33,964 bases of DNA from Coxiella sp. RIFCSPHIGHO2_12_FULL_42_15 (GCA_001797285.1 MGOZ01000018.1:1-33964), one strand, 5' to 3'; shown: positions 9,175-17,385, counted from the stretch's first letter. Numbers and translations are program-made. Notes: generated from the letters alone by a model not told the origin.

Positions 9175-9323
9175 AGTTAACACCGCGATTAAGCCCGGTT
9201 CCTATCTATGATCCATTACTCATCAAAGATTCAGCCGGAAATTGGGTGCTGTCGAGTGTATGGCAGAATTGGTTTCTAGCGGTGCAGCAACAAGTCGCTG
9301 CACTCCAAAAAGAGGACGAATAA
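9171..9323 (+). CDS. 50-aa phage structural-region protein of unknown function
   Basis: Starts at ATG 9171 inside the stop of the gp10-like gene (ATGA) and ends at TAA 9321-9323, two bases before the next ATG. The product begins MKLTPRLSPVPIYDPLLIKD and ends QQQVAALQKEDE, with a Trp-rich middle (NWVLSSVWQNWFLAV) and a short helical end. Perfect packing into the operon and the coupled start argue that it is real. It occupies the place of the P22 tail needle gp26 but is far too short to be one, and I do not recognise it. It may be an adaptor on the tail hub. Confidence 0.7.
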   Translation: MKLTPRLSPVPIYDPLLIKDSAGNWVLSSVWQNWFLAVQQQVAALQKEDE

Positions 9324-9325
9324 GC

Positions 9326-9937
9326 ATGGGTTGGTTTGACGATTTATTCAGTGGTGGTCAGCGGAATGCCTATAAAGATCTGCAAAGTCATATTCAGCAA
9401 GGGTTGAATACTCGGCAGAATTATTGGAACCAAGCCAATCAAACCATGGCCCCTTATTTACAAGCCGGAAATCAAGGGGTCAATCAATTTCAAAATTATC
9501 TCACTGAATTTGGTAAAAATCTGCAATCGGGTGATTGGATGAAGGGCTATCAAGAATCTCCCTTTGCAAAATTCCAAACTCAAGAAGCACTTCATGCCGG
9601 GAATCAAGCTGCGGCAGCCAGCGGAATGCTCGGTAGTAGTGGCCACCAAGAAAATTCGATGAAGCTCGCACAGAATATTGCGAGTGGTGATATGCAAAAT
9701 TATTTTAATCAACTGCTAGCGCAGCAAGGGCTGTATCAACAGGGTTTATCGAACTTAACCAATATGGGTTATGGTGCAGCAAATCAACTGGGAAATTGGG
9801 CCATGAATACCGGCAATGGCATTGCGAATGATTATTCTGCATCAGGTGTTGCGAGAGCGAATCAAGATATGGCGCGAGCGAATGGAATGAATGCTTTTCT
9901 GGGTGGTGTGGGTGGTTTGATCGGGAGTTTTTTCTGA
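9326..9937 (+). CDS. DNA-ejection protein, P22 gp7-like
   Basis: 203 aa from ATG 9326, preceded by AGAGGA; an upstream in-frame ATG at 9242 would overlap the 50-aa gene and is rejected. Rich in Asn, Gln, Gly and Ala. The central phrase AAASGMLGSSGHQENSMKLAQNIASGDMQNYFNQ is the recurrent signature of p7-like DNA-transfer proteins. The C-terminus is a glycine-rich hydrophobic segment (AFLGGVGGLIGSFF) that could insert into a membrane. In P22, gp7, gp20 and gp16 leave the virion with the DNA and bridge the periplasm. The stop abuts the next start (TGATG). Confidence 0.72.
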   Translation: MGWFDDLFSGGQRNAYKDLQSHIQQGLNTRQNYWNQANQTMAPYLQAGNQGVNQFQNYLTEFGKNLQSGDWMKGYQESPFAKFQTQEALHAGNQAAAASGMLGSSGHQENSMKLAQNIASGDMQNYFNQLLAQQGLYQQGLSNLTNMGYGAANQLGNWAMNTGNGIANDYSASGVARANQDMARANGMNAFLGGVGGLIGSFF

Positions 9938-10908
9938 TGCCGTATTTAGGATTAGCGCCCGTTGCGCCCAGTAATGTTTTTACAAATTTTATGAATGGCA
10001 TGAGCCAAGGGGAAGCGCTGCGACAAACGCATCAAGCCAATCAACTCAATCAATTGCGTTTGCAGTATTTACCACAAGAACAACACGCACGATTGAGTTT
10101 ACTGCGACAACAAGCGCAATTACTGCCTCAAATGCAGCAACAAAAATTGCAGCAGCCGCTGTCTTCTTTCGGAAGGCTCATGCAAGATCGCCAACAAGCC
10201 ATATCACTCTATGGAAAAAATTCCCCACAAATAAAAGCCTTTGATGCAGCGCTGCAAAAAGCAACGGAGATGTCGAATGGCACGCAAGTGTATGGACCCA
10301 AGGGTGAATTATTATTTTCGCAAGGTGGACCTTCCATCGGAAATTATTTTAAAAATCCGATGATGGGCAGTCACTATGGTGGTGCCGGTGGAACGTTTTT
10401 CAACCCCCAAACGGGTCAAGCCATTTCAACGGATACCACACCGATGACGACGAGTGATCAAACGGCCGTGTCCGCGGTACAGCGCGTCACACCGCAAATT
10501 AATAATATCATGCAGAAATTACCGCAGTTTCAAAGTGGCTGGAAAAATTTATCGACGAATTTACAAGGGGTCAGTAATCGCTGGTTGGGGTCGCATTTTA
10601 GTGCACCGAGCGAGCGCGCTTCAGGATTAGCGAGTTTAGAAACCGCACCGGAAGCGTTATTAAAAGCTTACGGCTTACGCCCTTCCGAGTATGCATTACA
10701 CGTCATGAAAAAAACGATTGAGCCGCATCCAGGTGAAACGGGAGATGGTTATCGTCAGCGGATTTTAGACACGTTAAATCAATTGAATGAATTTCAAGAT
10801 CAATCGACAACACGGTTGCGGGAAGGCATTCCTCTGGAACCCATTTCTCATAAAAGTGCACTCCTCGCTGAAATTGCACGGCGTAAAAAATCTGGAATCT
10901 GGAAATGA
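9937..10908 (+). CDS. DNA-ejection protein, P22 gp20-position
   Basis: 323 aa. Residues about 25-80 are extremely rich in Gln and Leu (QLNQLRLQYLPQEQHARLSLL) and likely form a coiled coil; the centre is Gly/Ser/Thr-rich and flexible; the C-terminal third is helical and charged (PHPGETGDGYRQRILDTLNQL). No enzyme motif is seen. The call rests on its place between gp7-like and gp16-like genes and on the Gln-rich helical composition shared with gp20. ATGA overlap with the next gene. Confidence 0.6.
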   Translation: MPYLGLAPVAPSNVFTNFMNGMSQGEALRQTHQANQLNQLRLQYLPQEQHARLSLLRQQAQLLPQMQQQKLQQPLSSFGRLMQDRQQAISLYGKNSPQIKAFDAALQKATEMSNGTQVYGPKGELLFSQGGPSIGNYFKNPMMGSHYGGAGGTFFNPQTGQAISTDTTPMTTSDQTAVSAVQRVTPQINNIMQKLPQFQSGWKNLSTNLQGVSNRWLGSHFSAPSERASGLASLETAPEALLKAYGLRPSEYALHVMKKTIEPHPGETGDGYRQRILDTLNQLNEFQDQSTTRLREGIPLEPISHKSALLAEIARRKKSGIWK

Positions 10909-12815
10909 GCGTTGATGCAGAAACATTAAAAAAACTCTCGAATGAAGATCTTCACGCATTAGCCAATGATGATTATCAAAAAATCAGTGATGAAGGACTG
11001 AAGATTTTATCGGGTGAAAAATCATCGGGTTTGAAAAATACTTTTTTGGACGTACAAAAGCGAGAAGCGAAAGGGTTTGTGCAAGGTGTTGCGGACTTTG
11101 GAACGGACCTTGGTAATCTTTATATTCGCGCCTCCAATGGCTTAGGCCATCTTGTTGATCCTAAATTAAAAAGTTATACGGGACGCGTGCCACGTGCATC
11201 GGTATTAACGCCCGAAGAAGAGCAGCAGTTTGACGCGAAAGCAGGTAAATTTTTCGGTGAAATGATACCGAGTTTTATGCTGCCGCAATTACGCGCAGCA
11301 ACGCTGATCACAAAATCAAAACCCGCGGTGACAGCGCTTAAAAATTTCTTCGCACGGAATTTACCGCGTGTGGTGGATTCGGGTATTAACAGTGGCATTC
11401 AAAATGCAGTTTTTAATGCGGGTGATGAACAAAAATCATTGCCAGAATCGTTTGCAACGGGTGCTGCATTGGGAGGTGCTCTTCACGCGGGTGTTGGATT
11501 GCCTTCAGGTATGACTGAAAATTATTTGAAACGATTAGCTCTCAAAGCTAAAAAAGGACTTTCAGGACTTCGAACGCCAGAACAACTGGCTGTTTTACAC
11601 GAAAAATTAGGTGCTGTTCCTGCCTCCTTGAACAAGGCACTGGGTGTTTCAACCCGTTGGCCGGAAAAATTCTTGAGCGCAATGCCGTTCTCAGGAGTTT
11701 CACAAAAAGCAAACGTGTTACAGCAAGCAACGAAACAGCAGGCTCACGCCCTTTTGCAAACGTTATTAAACGATTCTCATCCCGACAAAATACAGGATGA
11801 GGTTATGGATGCATTACGATTTAATCGTAATGCGCACACCGATAAAGCACAACACCTTTTTAATCAGTTAAATTTAAGAGTGGAAAATGCGGGTGTGAAG
11901 ATTCATCCGTTGGTGATTCGCCAAACCGTCAAAAAACTATTGAAAGAAAACGACAAAGCGCTTTTCCCTTCATTAGGTGCAGAAATCAAGCGTGCATTGA
12001 TTAAAATCAAAGACAATAAACGTTACTCGCCTTCTTTTACGGAATTGCATTTCACGCATGCGGATTTAGATCAGTTGACACGTCAATTACAACATAAGGG
12101 TGAACAACGAGAAGCGGCACAGATTTTGAAACTGCAGGATGCGATTCATCAAGACATGCAATACGCATTGGAGCAATCGGGAAAGCCAGAATTAATGGCG
12201 GATTGGCGAAAAGCGCGAAGTTATTTTAAAGACAATGTGGTTCCGTATCGCCATCGCTATTTTTATCAGGTGCTCGATAAACAAAAAATGACGGGATTAT
12301 TGGCTAATAAATTACTGAGCCATGAACACCAAAAAGTGTTTGAGCACCTGTCACCGGAAATGAAATCCAAGCTTGCCTATTTGCATTTTTCAAAATTGGC
12401 TCGTCGTACAGCAGATGAGTTGCACGAGTTTGATTCAGAAAAATTAGCGTCTGCTTATCAGAAAATGAATCCCACCGTGCGAGAAAAATTACTTACCAAA
12501 AATCAGAAAAAAGAATTTGACCGGTTACTGGCTTTACACAGTGTGATGCCGAAGGTTCCGATGTCCAACCAAAATTTAAGCTTGCTTCGCACGGGAGAAG
12601 TGGGAGGTCTCGGTTATTTATTGGGTGGGAAAGTCATTGCGCCCATGACATTAGGAACAGGCCTCATCGGTAATCGTTTACTGATGAATTATTTTCATAG
12701 TCCCAAAGCGCGTGAGGCTTATATTCGTCAGCAGTTGGGCAACCCCAAACAAAATGCACGAGTCGCCAAATATTTGTCGGCACCGATTAATTACTTAACC
12801 GCGGAGTCAAAATAA
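10905..12815 (+). CDS. Large DNA-ejection protein, P22 gp16-position
   Basis: 636 aa, about the size of P22 gp16 (609 aa), and third of the ejection-gene trio. The N-terminus has a repeated short helix pattern (LKKLSNEDLHALANDDYQ), then an amphipathic region with small residues (SFATGAALGGALHAGVGLPSG, about 183-203) that resembles a membrane-active glycine-zipper. The C-terminal half is long and helical (LRVENAGVKIHPLVIRQTVKK onward) and ends with a hydrophobic Gly-rich stretch (GGLGYLLGGKVIAPMTLGTGL). No lytic transglycosylase or peptidase motif was found. It is inferred to enter the host envelope with the DNA. Confidence 0.62.
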   Translation: MSVDAETLKKLSNEDLHALANDDYQKISDEGLKILSGEKSSGLKNTFLDVQKREAKGFVQGVADFGTDLGNLYIRASNGLGHLVDPKLKSYTGRVPRASVLTPEEEQQFDAKAGKFFGEMIPSFMLPQLRAATLITKSKPAVTALKNFFARNLPRVVDSGINSGIQNAVFNAGDEQKSLPESFATGAALGGALHAGVGLPSGMTENYLKRLALKAKKGLSGLRTPEQLAVLHEKLGAVPASLNKALGVSTRWPEKFLSAMPFSGVSQKANVLQQATKQQAHALLQTLLNDSHPDKIQDEVMDALRFNRNAHTDKAQHLFNQLNLRVENAGVKIHPLVIRQTVKKLLKENDKALFPSLGAEIKRALIKIKDNKRYSPSFTELHFTHADLDQLTRQLQHKGEQREAAQILKLQDAIHQDMQYALEQSGKPELMADWRKARSYFKDNVVPYRHRYFYQVLDKQKMTGLLANKLLSHEHQKVFEHLSPEMKSKLAYLHFSKLARRTADELHEFDSEKLASAYQKMNPTVREKLLTKNQKKEFDRLLALHSVMPKVPMSNQNLSLLRTGEVGGLGYLLGGKVIAPMTLGTGLIGNRLLMNYFHSPKAREAYIRQQLGNPKQNARVAKYLSAPINYLTAESK

Positions 12816-12817
12816 TC

Positions 12818-14338
12818 ATGTTAAAAACCAGTAAAAGTGAAATCACCTATCATTTAGCACCCAATCCAAAATGGACGGGCATTGATGCGAGAGGTAATCC
12901 TTTGGTGGGTGGTAAACTCTATACTTATAAAAAAGGCACTCGGATTCCAAGGGGAACCTATGCTGATTCTCTCGGTAGTACGCCAAATACTAATCCGATC
13001 GTGTTGGATTCCAAAGGTCAGGCAACCATTTATTGGGCTTCTGATGAAGATTATTATATCGAACTCTTTGACAATCATAATCAAATGATTTTTACACGAG
13101 ATAATTACAATGCTACTTCAGGTAGTAGCGCTAGTCATAATACCGTTTATAAAAAAGTTGAGAATTTTTGTCGTAACCCGCAATTTTCGGTTTCTTCACT
13201 GGGCGAGCAGCTGGATTTAAGCCAACAAACGGATAGCCCCATTGTTGATGGCTGGCGCTTTTGTAAATCCAATACGAATGCAAAAGATAAGCTGGTATTG
13301 CGACGTTTTGCTTTAGGTCAAAATGAAGTGCCTTTTAATCCGGTATATTATGCGGAATTTAGCTGTACCGACGTTGGGAGAGGTGATGAAGTTTTAAAAT
13401 GTTTAGCTCAAGATTTTAAAGGTGTTCAGACCTTTGCGAAGAGCAAAATTGTCATTAGTTTCTATGCCAAAGCATCCAGCCATTATCCTTTGGAACTGCA
13501 GTTAAACCAGCATTTTGGAACGGGCGGTTCAGCCTCAGAAGCCGTTAAATCACTCGTTAAGAATTTTGATTTAACGACGACTTGGGCGCGTTATACAGCG
13601 ACTTATACCGTTCCCAATGTGAATGGTAAGACGATTGGGATCAATCAGGATGACCAATTGACGTTGATGCTTTGTTTACCGACCAATACCGTTTATAGCA
13701 GCATTGCAATCAGTAATGTGCAGTTGCAATTGGGCAATGCAGTGAGTGATTTTCAATATCAGCCGGAAATAAAGGAAGAGGAATTTTGGGAAAATTTTCC
13801 AACCGGTTGGTTACAACCGATTTATTCGGATGTATTGCCAAAGGGCTGGATATGGGCGGATGATCGTACGATTGGTAATACTCATTCTGCTGCTACCAAC
13901 CGCGCTCATTTCGATACGATCGCTTTATATCGTTCTTTGTGGAATCGTGCCAGTGATGCTTTATGTCCCGTGATTGGAGGGCGAGGTCTGAGTGCGGATG
14001 AAGATTTTTATGGCAATAAGCCGATTCGACTTCCACTCTTAGCAGGAAGAACTTTAACAGCGATGGGCAGAGGTGCTGGATTAACACCACGAACTATTTT
14101 CGAAGCAGGAGGCGCTGAGCAACATCCATTATCCCTCGCTGAAATACCACCGCATCAGCATAACTTTACGAGGCCTTCGTATGTGTCAATACCACAGGGG
14201 CAGCATGTTGATAGAGCTCACGGTACCTGGTACTCAGAATCCGTAGCTACGTCGACGGGTGCTGAATATGGGTTGCAAGGATTGCCACACAATATTATGC
14301 AGCCGTGGTTTGCGGTGCCGATGATGATAAAACTGTGA
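12818..14338 (+). CDS. Tail fibre or spike with collar-type C-terminus
   Basis: 506 aa in the position of P22 gp9. The first 100 residues (GIDARGNPLVGGKLYTYKKGT; NPIVLDSKGQATIYWASDEDYYIELFD) resemble the head-binding modules of podovirus tailspikes. The middle (about 110-310) is beta-rich with a carbohydrate-binding-like sandwich pattern (KIVISFYAKASSHYPLELQL; ISNVQLQLGNAVSDFQYQPE). The end (about 335-506: GWIWADDRTIG, IRLPLLAGRTLTAMG, LAEIPPHQHNFTRPS, MQPWFAVPMMIKL) is a phage tail-collar type domain. No endorhamnosidase or other hydrolase motif is obvious. It would bind the host surface. It starts 2 bp after the previous stop. Confidence 0.78.
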   Translation: MLKTSKSEITYHLAPNPKWTGIDARGNPLVGGKLYTYKKGTRIPRGTYADSLGSTPNTNPIVLDSKGQATIYWASDEDYYIELFDNHNQMIFTRDNYNATSGSSASHNTVYKKVENFCRNPQFSVSSLGEQLDLSQQTDSPIVDGWRFCKSNTNAKDKLVLRRFALGQNEVPFNPVYYAEFSCTDVGRGDEVLKCLAQDFKGVQTFAKSKIVISFYAKASSHYPLELQLNQHFGTGGSASEAVKSLVKNFDLTTTWARYTATYTVPNVNGKTIGINQDDQLTLMLCLPTNTVYSSIAISNVQLQLGNAVSDFQYQPEIKEEEFWENFPTGWLQPIYSDVLPKGWIWADDRTIGNTHSAATNRAHFDTIALYRSLWNRASDALCPVIGGRGLSADEDFYGNKPIRLPLLAGRTLTAMGRGAGLTPRTIFEAGGAEQHPLSLAEIPPHQHNFTRPSYVSIPQGQHVDRAHGTWYSESVATSTGAEYGLQGLPHNIMQPWFAVPMMIKL

Positions 14339-14346
14339 GGTGAAAA

Positions 14347-14844
14347 ATGAGTTGGAGTGAAGTGGGAAAAACCATTGGAAAAACAGCGCCGGTGTTGGGT
14401 TCGTTATTCGGACCGGTGGGTTCTGTGATCGGAACACTGGTTGCAAAAGTGTTGGGTGTGAATAGCGATCCTGATTCGATTTTAGAGGCATTAAAAAACG
14501 ATCCACAGGCGTTCGAAAAATTATTGTCGCTGCAAACAGAAATTCTGCAAGCAGAGACAGAGCGTTTGCAAACGATTAACACCACCATGCAAACTGAAGT
14601 GCAAAGTCCCAACTGGTTTGACCATTGGCGCAGTGCGTGGGGATGGTTAAGTGCGCTCGGATTTTTTGGTTTTATCGGCGCAGTGGTTTATTCGTTAATT
14701 GCGAATCCCACGTTGGCTTCTGCATTATTATCCAGTATCACACCGATTTCAGAATTATTTGTGATTCCAGGCGTGATTTTAGGCGTGGTGTCGTGGCACG
14801 GCGTGAAGCAACAGTCATTGAATTTATTCAAAGGAGACCGATAA
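14347..14844 (+). CDS. Holin of the 3-TM superfamily (probable)
   Basis: 165 aa. An N-terminal hydrophobic Gly-rich segment (GSLFGPVGSVIGTLVAKVLGV) is followed by an amphipathic helix (LLSLQTEILQAETERLQTINT), the phrase SPNWFDHWRSAWGWLSALGFF and two clear membrane segments (about 98-120 and 128-152). The HWRSAWGW-type stretch before a TM pair is typical of 3TM holins in phages and gene transfer agents. It would form holes in the inner membrane for lysis. It is preceded by GAGGTG, eight bases before ATG, and shares one base with the next gene (TAATG). Confidence 0.7.
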   Translation: MSWSEVGKTIGKTAPVLGSLFGPVGSVIGTLVAKVLGVNSDPDSILEALKNDPQAFEKLLSLQTEILQAETERLQTINTTMQTEVQSPNWFDHWRSAWGWLSALGFFGFIGAVVYSLIANPTLASALLSSITPISELFVIPGVILGVVSWHGVKQQSLNLFKGDR

Positions 14845-15095
14845 TGGAATCCATTATTGTCGTGTGCGTTCAGCTGATTGGTTGGATCGCCGCATTTATC
14901 AGTGCTTATTATTCGCTAAAAACACAAGTCGATCGCAACAAAATGGCGTTAGATTCTTTTAAACACCAAGTCGATGAGCGTATGCGATTACTGGAGCAAC
15001 AGTGTGACCGCGTGTACCATGCGATTGAGACCATGAATAACCGTATTGATCAGAGTTTAAAAATGTTGATTTCGCATATTCAAAATAAGATCTAA
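14844..15095 (+). CDS. Small membrane-anchored coiled-coil protein, possible inner-membrane spanin-like
   Basis: 83 aa from ATG 14844 (AAGGAG nine bases upstream), overlapping the holin stop by one base; an in-frame upstream ATG at 14625 lies inside the holin and is rejected. One N-terminal membrane segment (SIIVVCVQLIGWIAAFISAYYS) is followed by a heptad-like helix (KMALDSFKHQVDERMRLLEQQ). One TM plus a periplasmic coiled coil next to a holin suggests a lysis accessory or i-spanin, but it is shorter than lambda Rz and no partner lipoprotein is nested in it. It is the last gene of the late operon. Confidence 0.6.
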   Translation: MESIIVVCVQLIGWIAAFISAYYSLKTQVDRNKMALDSFKHQVDERMRLLEQQCDRVYHAIETMNNRIDQSLKMLISHIQNKI

Positions 15096-15135
15096 TGGAA
15101 TTTTGAAGAGGCTGTTGAATGCACTTGACCTAAGT

Positions 15136-15228
15136 AGTCGCTGGCGCGAAATTTATTCGTAGGGTGGATTACGCGCTTTTCAGCGCTAATCCACCCTTGT
15201 CGTTCTTTTAAATTTCGCGCCAGCGACT
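15136..15228. repeat. Nested palindromic element (hairpin within hairpin)
   Basis: Outer arms of 20 bp (AGTCGCTGGCGCGAAATTTA at 15136-15155 and its exact complement at 15209-15228) enclose a second inverted repeat: AGGGTGGATTACGCGC at 15161-15176 and GCGCTAATCCACCCT at 15183-15197, loop TTTTCA. The inner hairpin is followed by a T-rich stretch (TGTCGTTCTTTT) and could end transcription of the late operon. The GTAGGGTGGATTA core is of the kind seen in dispersed REP- or MITE-like elements of proteobacteria. Confidence 0.85.
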
Positions 15229-15465
15229 AAGTATTAGTGGTTGCTAGCATGCCTGAGTTCTTTTTTTCAATTGCAGCCTGAATACAGAAATCTAATCTGG
15301 TGGTTTTATGTGAAAATATTTCACAAAGCGTGATCCTAGCGCTTTGTATCAGAAGCTTGATGTTGCTATACATTGCTATCAAATACGCTTTCATTTAATT
15401 GCAAAATAGAAGTAGGCGCGAAAATTTACACGTAATCCACTATTGGTCACTTGCTTTGATGGAAT
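15229..15465. other. Non-coding stretch with two dyads and a partial repeat copy
   Basis: No gene seen. It holds GTGAAAATATTTCAC (15310-15324, dyad around ATA), directly followed by ACAAAGCG/CGCTTTGT (15323-15330 and 15340-15347, loop of 9). Near 15416-15440 lies GCGCGAAAATTTACACGTAATCCAC, which recombines pieces of the outer and inner arms of the upstream palindromic element and looks like a degenerate, truncated copy of it. The stretch separates the late operon from the convergent aminotransferase. Confidence 0.55.
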
Positions 15466-16359
15466 CTAAGGTGCCGCCGGGATTTGCTGCGATTTTTCCA
15501 GTTGCTTTTTAAACTCAAGCTGGCTTTGTTTGACAAACTCATTGTATGCGCTAAAAATCGTACCTGAAACAGGTGACTTATTAATAGCTAGCGATTTTTC
15601 GTTAATTGCTGATAATGATTGCACCCCAATTAAACTGTTCGTTTGAAACGCCTCATCAGAATTTAGCGCTTCTGCTTGAGAAATCTTTTTTTCAATAATC
15701 GGGATATTGATTTTTTTACATAGCGTAATGACATACTCTCTCACTATTCCAGGGAGAATCCCGCTATCAAGATCAGGGGTTGTCACAACGCCATCTTTAA
15801 TAAAAAAAATATTGGCAATACTGCATTCGGAAATGTTTCCATCAACATTGAGCATAATACCTTCATCAAATCCTTTTGCTTGCGCTTCAGTGCGCGCAAG
15901 AATAGGTTCTAAATAATTTAATGTTTTATGTTTGACGATCGGCGAATGAGAGTTTCGTTTTATGCTGGTGATAAATGCAGTAGGGTATTGATTAGGTGTT
16001 GCGTACGCCGCAGCGGTGATAAATAAGGTTGGTTGTGGTTTGTCAGGAATATTAATACCACGTAAACCTGCTCCTCTTGTGAGGGTGATCCGAATGGCGG
16101 CAGCGCCACCCATTAATTTATTCAGTTCCAATAAATCTCTGCATGTTGCCAGCAGCTGTTCAGAGGTGTAGGGAAGAGGCATTGATAAAAAATGAGCGGA
16201 TTCAACCAATCGTTTGTAATGTTCTTTAAAGAATAAAATGTAGCCTTGTTCTGCTCTACAGGTTTCAAAAATTCCATCTCCGAGCAGCAAGCCCCTGTCC
16301 TTGAGATGGATATATGCTTGATCTTCTGAGATAATGTTGCCATTAATAAAAACGTTCAT
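15466..16359 (-). CDS. Class IV PLP aminotransferase or aminodeoxychorismate lyase-like
   Basis: 297 aa from ATG 16359 (MNVFINGNII, the usual opening of the fold); a TTG seven codons upstream is the alternative. Fold type IV PLP enzyme. Lys145 in VKHKTLNYLEPILAR fits the Schiff-base lysine and Glu178 in NISECSIANIFF the cofactor-binding acid, at nearly the spacing of D-amino acid transaminase. FETCRAEQG and GGAAAIRITLTRG are also family blocks. It could be a D-amino acid or branched-chain aminotransferase or a PabC-type lyase; residues visible do not settle the substrate. It is not a phage function, so it is either cargo or host DNA. Its start lies 4 bp from the divergent gene's start. Confidence 0.82.
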   Translation of the reverse strand: MNVFINGNIISEDQAYIHLKDRGLLLGDGIFETCRAEQGYILFFKEHYKRLVESAHFLSMPLPYTSEQLLATCRDLLELNKLMGGAAAIRITLTRGAGLRGINIPDKPQPTLFITAAAYATPNQYPTAFITSIKRNSHSPIVKHKTLNYLEPILARTEAQAKGFDEGIMLNVDGNISECSIANIFFIKDGVVTTPDLDSGILPGIVREYVITLCKKINIPIIEKKISQAEALNSDEAFQTNSLIGVQSLSAINEKSLAINKSPVSGTIFSAYNEFVKQSQLEFKKQLEKSQQIPAAP

Positions 16360-16363
16360 AAAT

Positions 16364-16732
16364 ATGACCAACCCTATCAACTTGTTAACAAAGATCGCAG
16401 ATTATATCTCAAACATTTGGCATATTGCTACAAGTAAGGGCGTTATTTATGAATACATTATTGAAGACATTGAGCTACGGGAGCATAACGATAGTTTTAA
16501 TTCGATAATCTATTACCGGGTGATCGGTTCGAGAAATATTGAATACGCAAGTGCAAGCGAGTTAAACGAATCCGGTGTATTCTCTAAATTTATGCCAGCA
16601 CAAGCCCAGGCAATAGTGACATTGGCCACGCTTGAATCGGTGTTGAAGATAGACAGTACGACGCTCGTTATTCATCATAGAGAGTATATAAAAAAATGCG
16701 TGAAAATATTTCGATCTCAGCGCGGGAGGTGA
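16364..16732 (+). CDS. Hypothetical protein in an operon with a VUT-family transporter
   Basis: About 122 aa if started at ATG 16364 (MTNPINLLTK); an upstream ATG at 16334 would lie inside the divergent aminotransferase. I recognise no domain. It is a soluble mixed alpha/beta sequence (YEYIIEDIELREHNDSFNSII) without a signal peptide. The last 37 nt overlap the transporter gene in another frame, suggesting coupled translation. No Shine-Dalgarno motif is clear and there is no room for a separate promoter between the two divergent starts, so the start is uncertain. Confidence 0.5.
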   Translation: MTNPINLLTKIADYISNIWHIATSKGVIYEYIIEDIELREHNDSFNSIIYYRVIGSRNIEYASASELNESGVFSKFMPAQAQAIVTLATLESVLKIDSTTLVIHHREYIKKCVKIFRSQRGR

Positions 16733-17385
16733 AATTTTTCCTTTTTACTTCCATGGTTTTTGTTGTTTGTGAATCGCTGTCGATCGAGCTAAATAATTTT
16801 TTTAGAGAAATTGACATTTATGGGTATCAGTTTTTGTTTAATCCAAGCGTTATTTTTTTCTGCATAGGATTTTTTGTTATCGATTTGGTTACGGAAATCT
16901 ACAATGCATCTTATGCGAATTATTTTATTTTTGTAAAATTGATATCCCAATTAATATTTATTGGTTTAGGTCTTTTTGGGGTAGTGGCAGCTGGTATTAC
17001 CGATGGGCAAATAGCCAGCACATTCTTTTTAGGACCGAAAACGCTGATCGATGCGATGATAGCGTCGATCATTGGATATAAGCTTACTAGCAAAATAATG
17101 CAATTGTTAAAAATCAAATTCGAGGGGCGATCTTTATACGCAAGATACTTGTCCTCTACTTTTCCAGGGGAGGTGGTTTTCTCCTTGATCTTCACTTTTT
17201 TGTCATTTTCCCCAGGCAGAAATATTTTTCAAACATTAAATATTTTTTTGGATCTCGTAGCGGTTAAATTTATTTTTTCGGCGCTGTTTAGCGTTTTTGT
17301 TGTCCCTATTACTAATTTAATTAAAAACTATTTAAGAAAGGAAGGAATGGAAGAGGTGAAAAGCATTCCATTTATCGTCAATTAG
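16696..17385 (+). CDS. VUT-family membrane transporter (YhhQ-like, queuosine-precursor type)
   Basis: 229 aa with about six hydrophobic membrane segments. The stretch GYQFLFNPSVIFFCIGFFVIDLVTEIYNASYAN (about 35-67) carries the family mark: a hydrophobic helix ending in D-x-x-T-E-x-Y. Later blocks GPKTLIDAMIASIIGYKLTSK and YARYLSSTFPGEVVFSLIFTFLSF match the conserved middle of VUT proteins. YhhQ imports queuosine precursors (preQ0/preQ1) across the inner membrane; substrate here is inferred only. The last codons overlap the convergent repressor stop. Confidence 0.75.
   Translation: MRENISISAREVKFFLFTSMVFVVCESLSIELNNFFREIDIYGYQFLFNPSVIFFCIGFFVIDLVTEIYNASYANYFIFVKLISQLIFIGLGLFGVVAAGITDGQIASTFFLGPKTLIDAMIASIIGYKLTSKIMQLLKIKFEGRSLYARYLSSTFPGEVVFSLIFTFLSFSPGRNIFQTLNIFLDLVAVKFIFSALFSVFVVPITNLIKNYLRKEGMEEVKSIPFIVN

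Noticed and set aside
9242..9325. Upstream ATG extending the gp7-like protein by 28 codons
   Set aside because: It overlaps the 50-aa gene in another frame and has no ribosome site, while ATG 9326 has AGAGGA and fits the operon spacing.
12818..14338. Tail-fibre gene as target of a diversity-generating retroelement with the RT at 301-1224
   Set aside because: No near-repeat of the gene's 3' end was found near the RT, and the gene's end is a collar domain rather than a C-type lectin variable fold; the left flank is not visible, so this is not excluded absolutely.
14625..14843. Upstream ATG extending the coiled-coil lysis protein by 73 codons
   Set aside because: The extension is a frame shadow of the holin gene, with Cys- and Arg-rich nonsense; ATG 14844 has AAGGAG and TAATG coupling.
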